The notes under the pieces: model-generated
What the model was told of the DNA's origin: nothing
Seen by the model: only the letters and a program-made list of their open reading frames with translations
Database searches by the model: none
Part shown: in pieces, positions 8,704 through 15,183 of the stretch
How positions within the stretch are numbered: position 1 is the first letter of the stretch
Layout of the letters: the number at the start of each line of letters is the position of its first letter
Made by a program: the position numbers and the translations under genes
DNA from: CAVSUB01 sp963816725
Lineage (GTDB): Bacteria > Acidobacteriota > Vicinamibacteria > Vicinamibacterales > 2-12-FULL-66-21
Reading direction: 5' to 3'
Assembly: GCA_963816725.1 (NCBI GenBank)
Contig: CAWFMC010000005.1
Coordinates: 186,001 to 250,000, forward strand
Length of the DNA: 64,000 nt

Positions 8704-9569
8704 GGGGCTGGCGCTGGGGCGGGGGACTGCTGGTGGTGTGCGCCAGCGCGTTGCTGATGGCGGCGTGCGGATCGGCGCCGAGCTCGCCGACGCCGCCGTC
8801 GAGCAACGGTGGTGGCGTGGTGACGCCGCCGGCGAACACGCCACCTGTGATCTCGTCGATCACCACCTCCGCGACCCGTGCGGAGGTCGACACCGATGTC
8901 ACGCTGACAGCGACGGTCACTGACGCGGAGACGCCTGTCGGCCAGCTGCAGTTCGCCTGGACCGTCGCCGCCGGGACCATCACCGGCCAGGGCGCGAAGG
9001 TCGTGTGGCATACCCCCAAGGACAACGCCACACCGGCGGACTACACGGCCACGCTGACCGTGACGGAAACGTTCGGATCGGCGACCACCGGCGGCAGCCA
9101 GCAACAATCCGTCAGCAGTCAAAGCCCGGTCGTGCGGGTGCACAATTCGCCGAAAGAGCTGGGCGACTTGTCGGTCCGGTTCCTGTCGGACTTCGCCAAT
9201 TCAGGGATCCCGCCGGCGGTGTGCGTTCGTGACTTCAGTGACAGCTGTAGCGGCAAGAAGGACGAGCTCGCTGACATCACGGAAAATCGATCGCACTTCG
9301 TCATTCTCGATTCGAACCTTCGGTTGAAGTCCGTGCGCGTCAAATCCGACAACACGCACGCCGACATGACGGTTGCCTGTGCGTTCTCGTCGCGCATCAT
9401 CAAGTGCGACTCTGGCGATCTGAAGTGCGTGGTGGGTTCGGTCAGCAACGTCGCTGGCGACTGCGCGCTGACCGGCCTCTACGAGCAACAGCGTTGGTGG
9501 CTATGCGAGAGTCACTTCACCCCGAACGCAACCTTGGCGCCCGGGTTCGATAAGTTCTTGCGTCGTTGA
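8700..9569 (+). CDS. Lipoprotein with PKD/Ig-like domain
   Basis: A 289-residue predicted lipoprotein. The signal peptide ends in the lipobox LLMAACGS (Cys near residue 20) and is followed by a Ser/Pro/Gly linker. Residues of about 45-150 resemble a PKD/cadherin-like beta-sandwich (TPPVISSITTSATR, DTDVTLTATVTDAETP, FAWTVAAGTITG, YTATLTVTETFGS). The C-terminal 130 residues contain at least six cysteines (VCVRDFSDSCSGKKDE, VACAFSSRIIKCDSG and beyond), suggesting a disulphide-stabilised domain that I do not recognise. The gene overlaps the GT2 stop by four bases and the next lipoprotein start by four, so it belongs to a three-gene coupled unit. Confidence 0.78.
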   Translation: MRGWRWGGGLLVVCASALLMAACGSAPSSPTPPSSNGGGVVTPPANTPPVISSITTSATRAEVDTDVTLTATVTDAETPVGQLQFAWTVAAGTITGQGAKVVWHTPKDNATPADYTATLTVTETFGSATTGGSQQQSVSSQSPVVRVHNSPKELGDLSVRFLSDFANSGIPPAVCVRDFSDSCSGKKDELADITENRSHFVILDSNLRLKSVRVKSDNTHADMTVACAFSSRIIKCDSGDLKCVVGSVSNVAGDCALTGLYEQQRWWLCESHFTPNATLAPGFDKFLRR

Positions 9570-10813
9570 AGCCCGCACGAGCCGCCGGCTGTGTGTTGCT
9601 CGTATTGGCCTCGATCGCCGCCTGCGGCGACTCTGGTGCGTCGGTGGAAGAGCATGCCGCGCCCGTCGCTCGTTCCTCTTGGGCCCAAGGCTCGAAGCGG
9701 GCTCGGTCGGCAACGGCATCCGGGCACCTTCAGATCACCGGCACCCACTTCGTCACCGCCACCGGCCAGCCATTCCCGTGGCGCGGCATCACCGCATTCC
9801 GACTGCTCGAGTACGTCGCGCGGAAGAAGGAAGCGGACGTCCGCGCCTACTTGGCGTGGGCTCAGTCACAGGACCTGACCGTGGTGCGCGTGCTGGCGAT
9901 GGGCAGCGGCTTCATGCAGCTGTCGCCAGACGAAGGGCGCGCCGCGCTCGGCCGGCTGCTCGATCTGGCACAGGAGTACGGAGTGCACGTCGAGATCGTC
10001 GCGCTGGCGAACACCCGCGAGCTGCCGGTTAGCCTCGACGAACAGATCGCGGCGATCGGCACCATTGCCGCCGCGCACTCGAACGCGCTCGTCGAGCTGG
10101 CGAACGAGCCGATACATCCGACGCAGGCGCCGGACGTGGGGAAGGCCGACGTTCTGGCGGCGCTCGCCGCCCGGATACCTGACGACGTGCCGGTGGCGTG
10201 GGGGTCGATCGAGACGGATGAACGATTCTCCGGCGGCGACTACGTCACGTGGCACGTCCCGCGCGAGACGAGGCCGGACGGTTGGGGCCACGTTCTCGCG
10301 GTCGCCCACGGCGCGACGTTCCTTCAGAAGTTCGGCAAGCCGGTCGTGAACGATGAGCCGATCGGGGCCGGCCCGCGGGATGAGCCCGGACGCCGCGACA
10401 ATCGGCCCGCGCGGTTTCGCGCCGCCGCCCTTCTCACGCGCCTGACCGGCATGGGCGCGACATTCCACTATGAAGGCGGTCTGCAGGCCACGATTCCGCA
10501 GGGCGCCGAGCTCGCCTGCCTGGCCGCGTGGCGCGAAGCGTGGACGCTCCTTCCGGCCGACGTCGAGTCGCAGGGGACGTTCGCCGCGGCCGGGAACGCC
10601 GGCGCTGTAGTACAGGACTTCGACCGCCAGGCCGCTTACGGGCTCTTCGAGCGCGCGACCGCAACACGCGGATGGATTCTGGCAATCGGGGCGGGAGAGC
10701 CGAAGGTGCAGCTCGCGCCCGGATGGATGGTCGAAGCAACGAAGGAGTTCGAGGGGCTGAGACTGATCAGCGTCGTACGGTCGGCGCCGGCGCCGTCTCG
10801 TACTTCGCCTTGA
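9566..10813 (+). CDS. Lipoprotein with glycoside-hydrolase clan A-like barrel
   Basis: A 415-residue protein starting at a TTG that overlaps the upstream stop. The lipobox ASIAACGD gives a Cys near residue 20. The rest reads as a TIM-barrel hydrolase related to GH5/clan GH-A. GTHFVTATGQPFPWRGITAF is the usual opening strand. LVELANEP carries the acid/base Glu of the NEP motif near residue 180. ATFHYEGGLQ near residue 298 has a Glu placed where the nucleophile would be, and VTWHVPRE supplies a histidine. Substrate is unknown. Placed between glycan-assembly genes, it may trim or remodel a surface polysaccharide. Its 3' end overlaps the convergent GDSL gene by 47 bases. Confidence 0.7.
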   Translation: MKPARAAGCVLLVLASIAACGDSGASVEEHAAPVARSSWAQGSKRARSATASGHLQITGTHFVTATGQPFPWRGITAFRLLEYVARKKEADVRAYLAWAQSQDLTVVRVLAMGSGFMQLSPDEGRAALGRLLDLAQEYGVHVEIVALANTRELPVSLDEQIAAIGTIAAAHSNALVELANEPIHPTQAPDVGKADVLAALAARIPDDVPVAWGSIETDERFSGGDYVTWHVPRETRPDGWGHVLAVAHGATFLQKFGKPVVNDEPIGAGPRDEPGRRDNRPARFRAAALLTRLTGMGATFHYEGGLQATIPQGAELACLAAWREAWTLLPADVESQGTFAAAGNAGAVVQDFDRQAAYGLFERATATRGWILAIGAGEPKVQLAPGWMVEATKEFEGLRLISVVRSAPAPSRTSP

Positions 10814-11555
10814 GCGCGTCGAGCCAGATCTCAGCGAGCTTCTGGTAACCGCTTTCGGTCGGGTGCAAACCGTCCTGACCGATCAGCGAGAGCGGCAGCA
10901 GCGCGTTGACGTCCACGACGATTGCGCCTTTCTTGCCCGCCATCACCTTGAGCTGACCGTTGTACTTGTCGACCAGCCCCGGCGCTGCGGCGTTCCTGCC
11001 GCCAACGCGCTGCGGGGGGATTGTCGCCAGGAACACCTGCATGCCGCGGCCGGTCGCCAGGCGCACCATGTCTTCCATGCGGCCGGTGACGGACGTGATG
11101 TCCAGAGACAGCGTCGGGTGGTTCAGGTCGTTGGCGCCCTCCATGAGGAGCACGGCCTGCGGCTTCGACTCCGACAACACCCCACCGAACCGGGCGTTCC
11201 CATCAACTGTCGTCTCGCCGGGAACCCCGGCGTTGAAGACCTCGATGGTTTGCCCGGTGTAACGGGCGGACGCGAGCGTCTGCAGCTTGAAGGGATAGGA
11301 CTCCGGGCGACCTGCCGTCAGCGTGAACGGCACGAAGGCCGGAGAGGTCGTCCCGGCGGTCATGCTGTCGCCGAACGCGAGGATCTTGGTGATCCCGAGG
11401 GTCGGCGGCGGTGGCGTAGGCGGCTGCGGCGTGGAGGGCCCCGGGTCCACGGGAGGCGTCACGATCGGGCTCGGCGCGGTCGGCGGTCCGCTGCTCCCGC
11501 ACGCCGCGGCCAGCACCAGCAGCATGAGTCCCACCCAGTTGGATCGTCGCTTCAT
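10767..11555 (-). CDS. SGNH/GDSL-type hydrolase lipoprotein
   Basis: A 262-residue lipoprotein esterase or lipase of the SGNH superfamily. After a lipobox (VLAAACGS, Cys 19) and a Pro/Thr-rich linker up to residue 53, block I reads FGDSMTAG with the catalytic Ser at 64. Block III is EGANDLNH, and block V DGLHPTESGY carries the Asp-His pair. Block II (VPGETTVDGNAR) supplies the oxyanion Gly. Such enzymes remove acyl or acetyl groups from lipids or polysaccharides. The start is ATG 11553-11555. The frame continues upstream but without a signal sequence. Its 3' end runs 47 bases into the convergent barrel lipoprotein. Confidence 0.88.
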   Translation of the reverse strand: MKRRSNWVGLMLLVLAAACGSSGPPTAPSPIVTPPVDPGPSTPQPPTPPPPTLGITKILAFGDSMTAGTTSPAFVPFTLTAGRPESYPFKLQTLASARYTGQTIEVFNAGVPGETTVDGNARFGGVLSESKPQAVLLMEGANDLNHPTLSLDITSVTGRMEDMVRLATGRGMQVFLATIPPQRVGGRNAAAPGLVDKYNGQLKVMAGKKGAIVVDVNALLPLSLIGQDGLHPTESGYQKLAEIWLDALKAKYETAPAPTVRR

Positions 11556-11610
11556 CGCCCCGTTCAACCTTTGAGAATAGCACAGCCAGGGGAGCTCAGC
11601 TTTGCCGTGG

Positions 11611-11616
11611 CATAAT
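11611..11616 (+). promoter_or_regulatory. Possible -10 element of a leaderless start
   Basis: CATAAT lies seven bases before the GTG at 11623, the preferred start of the YvcK-like fusion gene. If used as a -10 box, transcription would begin at or next to the start codon. No good -35 hexamer is evident, so this is tentative. Confidence 0.35.
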
Positions 11617-11622
11617 CTCCCG

Positions 11623-13681
11623 GTGCCCCCCGCACACGACGCCGGCCCCCGTGAGCCGCGCCGGCTCCAGGTCGTGCTGTTTTCGGGCGGCCGCGGCTCC
11701 AGCGCGCTCACCCGCCAACTGATCGCGAGCCCCGCGGTCCATCTGACACTGGCCATCAACGGCTACGACGACGGCGCCTCGACGGGGGAGGTGCGCCGCT
11801 TCCTGGGCGATAGCCTGGGCCCCTCGGACTTCCGGAAGAACGCCTCCACCGTCGCCGCGGCGTTGGGCACCTGCCCACCGGCCCTGATCGACCTCCTGGA
11901 TCTGCGCTTCCCGGTCGGCTACGCCGCGCCAGAGGCGCTGTCCGCCATGCGCTTCGTCGGCGGCGATCTCGCACAGCCGCCCGAGCGAGGCGTTTGGGGG
12001 CGATCTGGCGCGGATCGTCGGGGCGATTGAGTACTCGTCGCGCGCCCGGCTCGGTGCCCGGCTCCTCCGCTTCGGAGACGAGGTGACGAAGTCCGGCCGC
12101 GGCTTCAACTTCTCCGATTGCAGCGTCGGCAATCTCGTGTTCGCGGGGGGCTTCCTGCTGACCGGACGCCACTTCAATCGGGCCGTCGATGACTACTGCG
12201 CGCTGGTCGGCCTGCCGGCCGGCCTGATCGAGAACGTCACCGACGGGACCAACGCCTGGCTGGTCGCCCTGGACGACGAGGGCCGGCTCCTGGCCACCGA
12301 GGAAGCGATCGTCGACGTCGCCCGGCCCAACCGGATCCGCGAGATCTATCTCGTCGATCGCCAACTCACCGCCGCCGAACGGGTGCTGGCCGGCACCAGC
12401 GGCGCCGGCGCGGACGCGCTTCTCGCCGAGCGGGCCGCCGTGCTGCCCATCAATCCGCGGCTGGTGCCCAAGATCGCCGCCGCCGATCTGATCATCTACG
12501 CCCCGGGCACTCAGCATTCGAGCCTGTTCCCCTCGTACCTGACCACCGGCCTGGCCGAAGCGATCGCCGGCAACCTGACGGCGCTCAAGGTCCTGGTGAC
12601 GAACATCCAAACGGATGCCGAGATCTCCGGCAGCAATGCGGTCGATCTCGTCAAGCGCGCCGCCTACTACCTGACCAACAAGGGGCGCGCGCGGCTGCCG
12701 ACGCCGTTCCTGATCACGCACTCGCTGATCAACGATCCGAATCACGCCGACGCCACCACGCCGTACGTGCCGCTCGGCCCGACCGAAGCGATCGAAGACC
12801 CGCGCCTGGTAAGGATCGGCAACTTCGAGGACGGCCTCTCGGGCCGTCACGACGCGGCCCGGATCCTCGGCCCGTTCATCGGATCGTTCGGCGCTCCCGC
12901 GCCGCGGATGCAGGTGGCCGTGCTGCTGCACGACGCCAGCTCCACGAACAAGATCGCGCAGACGCTGCTCGAAATGGTGCGCGGGGGAGTGGCCGGCGTG
13001 CCGGTCGACGTCACCGTCTTCCATCCCGGCCCCGAGGCGCTCGATCCGGGGCTCGCGGCCCGGCTGCCGTTCGGGCTGCGGCACCTGCCACTCGGGATCC
13101 GCAGCTTCGCCGACGCCGCGCGCTCCGCCGGCTTCGACTACGTGCTGCTGTTCGAATCCTCGGGCATGTATCGCGGCGAAGAGATCGTGCCGCTGCTGTC
13201 GCATCTCTCGAACGGCCGTCTGGATGCGGTGTGGGGCAGCCGCCGCCTGTCGGTCCGCGACATCGACGAGTCGTACCGGTTCCGCTATGAGCGGAAGGCC
13301 GTGGCCGGGACCATCAGCCGTATCGGCAGCCACGTGCTCAGCCTCGCATGCCTGGCGCTCTATGGGCGTTTCGTCACGGACACGCTGTCGGGCGTGCGCG
13401 CGGTGCGGGCGGCCGACGTGCTCGACAGGCAGGTCGATCTGACCCGGCGGGACGTCAACCACGTGCTGCTCGCGGCGCTGCTCCGGCGCAAGGCGGAGAT
13501 CCTCGAGGTGCCGGTCCGCTTCTTCCCGCTGTCGCCCGACCGCGTCACCCGTACCACGGCCCTCGATGGCCTGCGCGACCTGGGAATCCTCATCGCGCAT
13601 CGGCTCTCAGCGGCGCCGGCCTCGTCCCCGGCGCCCGGGTACGCCCCCGACGCCCCCACGCCGCTTCGATCGGCGAAATGA
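11623..13681 (+). CDS. YvcK/CofD-like domain fused to a degenerate GT2 domain (one frame break)
   Basis: About 685 residues after one break near 11987-11991 is repaired by removing one base. Residues 15-420 match the CofD/YvcK superfamily: FSGGRG near 20-25, NGYDDGASTGEVRRFLG, GPSDFRKN, SVGNLVFAGG, ENVTDGTNAW and IYAPGTQHSSLFPSYL. These track YvcK/GlmR (UDP-GlcNAc binding) more closely than F420-pathway CofD. Residues of about 430-670 look like a GT2 domain, but where the neighbouring GT2 has QDADLEY this protein has FESSGMY near residue 510, so the metal-binding Asp residues are gone. The start may be GTG 11623 or TTG 11602. The stop overlaps the next ATG, coupling it to a nucleotidyltransferase and a GT2. 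Function is unknown. Confidence 0.72.
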
Positions 13682-14436
13682 GCCGGATCCTGGTGATCCC
13701 CGCGGCCGGCCTCGGGTCGCGCCTCGGGGCTGCAGTTCCCAAGCTGTTCGTGCCGGTGGCCGGCGTGCCGATGATCGATCGGTTGGCACAGCTCTATCTG
13801 CCCTACGTGGCGCGCATCGTCCTGATTGCCCATCCCTCGTTTGCGGCCCGATTGAGGCAGCACGTGGAGCCGTGGCCGCTGCCGGTCGACGTGGCGGTGC
13901 AGGAGCGGCCGACGGGAATGCTCGACGCCATTCTGCTCGGCGCCGATCCGGTGCGATCGACGAGCAGCGACGAGGTGTGGATCACGTGGTGCGATCAGGT
14001 TGGCGTCCATCCCGAGACAATCCATCGCCTGTCGGAAGCGTTGCCGGGGAACCGGGATGTGGCGCTGGCACTGCCGACGGTCGCCGGTGAGGCCCCATAT
14101 ATTCACTTCGCGCGCAATCACGAGGGGCGGATCACGGAGGTGCTGCACCGCCGCGAAGGAGACGCGATGCCCGCGGAAGGGGAGAGCGACATGGGCCTGT
14201 TCGCGTTGACCCGCGCCGCGTATCTGAACGACCTGCCCGCCTACGCCGTGGCTCCGGGCATCGGGCGTGTCACGGGTGAGCGGAACTTCCTGCCGTTCAT
14301 CCCATGGCTCGCCGCCCGTCGTGCGGTGATGACGTTCCCGGCCGTCGACGCCCTGGAGGCGGTCGGGGTCAACACCCCGGACGACCTGGCCCGCGTCGAA
14401 CGCTACCTCGGCGCCCGGACGGGTCCCTCTTCATGA
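13678..14436 (+). CDS. Nucleotidyltransferase, sugar-phosphate type
   Basis: A 252-residue GT-A-like nucleotidyltransferase. The signature PAAGLGSRLGAAVPKLFVPV near residues 8-27 contains the G-x-G-x-R loop and the catalytic Lys. ITWCDQVGVHPE supplies the metal-binding Asp of strand 4. It resembles UTP/CTP-sugar pyrophosphorylases and lacks any C-terminal hexapeptide domain. The product is likely an NDP-sugar or NDP-alditol feeding the GT2 encoded next. Starts and stops overlap on both sides (AAATGA at the start, ATGA at the end), so it is the middle gene of a coupled trio. Substrate is not deducible. Confidence 0.85.
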   Translation: MSRILVIPAAGLGSRLGAAVPKLFVPVAGVPMIDRLAQLYLPYVARIVLIAHPSFAARLRQHVEPWPLPVDVAVQERPTGMLDAILLGADPVRSTSSDEVWITWCDQVGVHPETIHRLSEALPGNRDVALALPTVAGEAPYIHFARNHEGRITEVLHRREGDAMPAEGESDMGLFALTRAAYLNDLPAYAVAPGIGRVTGERNFLPFIPWLAARRAVMTFPAVDALEAVGVNTPDDLARVERYLGARTGPSS

Positions 14437-15125
14437 CTACCCTGTCGATCGTCATTCCGGCCTACAACGAGGACCGGTTCATCGGCACGCTTCTCGAGCA
14501 GATCCAGGCTGTGGATCTTTCGCCGCTCGGCGTTTCGAAAGAAGTCATCGTGGTCGACGATTGCTCGAAGGACCGTACGAGCGCGATCGTCGCCGGGTTT
14601 CCGGGCGTGCGATTGCACCGACAGCCGGTCAATGGGGGCAAGGGCAAGGCCGTCCGTCAGGGAATTGCGATGGCGACCGGAGACCTGCTCATCATTCAGG
14701 ACGCCGACCTCGAGTACGAGCCCAACGACTACGTCCCGATGCTCCGCGCATTGCTGGATGGCAGGGGGAACGTGGTCTACGGCAGCCGTTACCTGGGCCG
14801 TGGCCGGCATCCCAACCAGTCCTGGACGGCGTATCTGGGCGGTCGCAGCTTGAGCGTTGCCGCCTGGCTGGCCACCGGGCGGTTTTTGACCGACACGGTG
14901 ACGGCGTACAAGCTTTTTCGCCGGAGCGACCTCGCGGCGCTGGACTTGCAGACATCGGGATTCGAGCTCGACCACGAGATCACGGCCCGGATGCTGGCGC
15001 GTGGCCTGACAATTGTCGAGGTGCCGATCCGCTACGCTCCGCGCAGCCGCGAAGAAGGGAAAAAGATCGGCGCCCGCGACTGGTTCGTGGCGTTGCGCAC
15101 CTTTTATCGTTTTCGAAAAGGCTGA
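14433..15125 (+). CDS. GT2 glycosyltransferase, soluble DPM1/Alg5-like
   Basis: A 230-residue family-2 glycosyltransferase without transmembrane helices. LSIVIPAYNEDRFIG, VDDCSKDRT, GGKGKAVRQGI, IQDADLEYEP (DxD-type metal site) and YGSRYLGRG follow in canonical order. This profile resembles dolichol-phosphate mannose/glucose synthases and their bacterial homologues, which use polyprenyl phosphate as acceptor. I chose ATG 14433, which precedes the conserved strand by three residues and overlaps the stop of the nucleotidyltransferase. It is the last gene of the coupled trio. Its DxD segment makes it a useful reference for the degraded motif in the fusion protein two genes upstream. Confidence 0.9.
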   Translation: MTTLSIVIPAYNEDRFIGTLLEQIQAVDLSPLGVSKEVIVVDDCSKDRTSAIVAGFPGVRLHRQPVNGGKGKAVRQGIAMATGDLLIIQDADLEYEPNDYVPMLRALLDGRGNVVYGSRYLGRGRHPNQSWTAYLGGRSLSVAAWLATGRFLTDTVTAYKLFRRSDLAALDLQTSGFELDHEITARMLARGLTIVEVPIRYAPRSREEGKKIGARDWFVALRTFYRFRKG

Positions 15126-15183
15126 GTCCGCCCTCGCCTTTGGGGACCCAATGTTCCCGGCGGGGTCATCCATATTCCCACTG

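Noticed and set aside
11756..13600. Long minus-strand frame opposite the YvcK-like fusion
   Set aside because: Arg/Gln/Glu-rich composition and no domain. The plus strand carries clear YvcK and GT2-like motifs.
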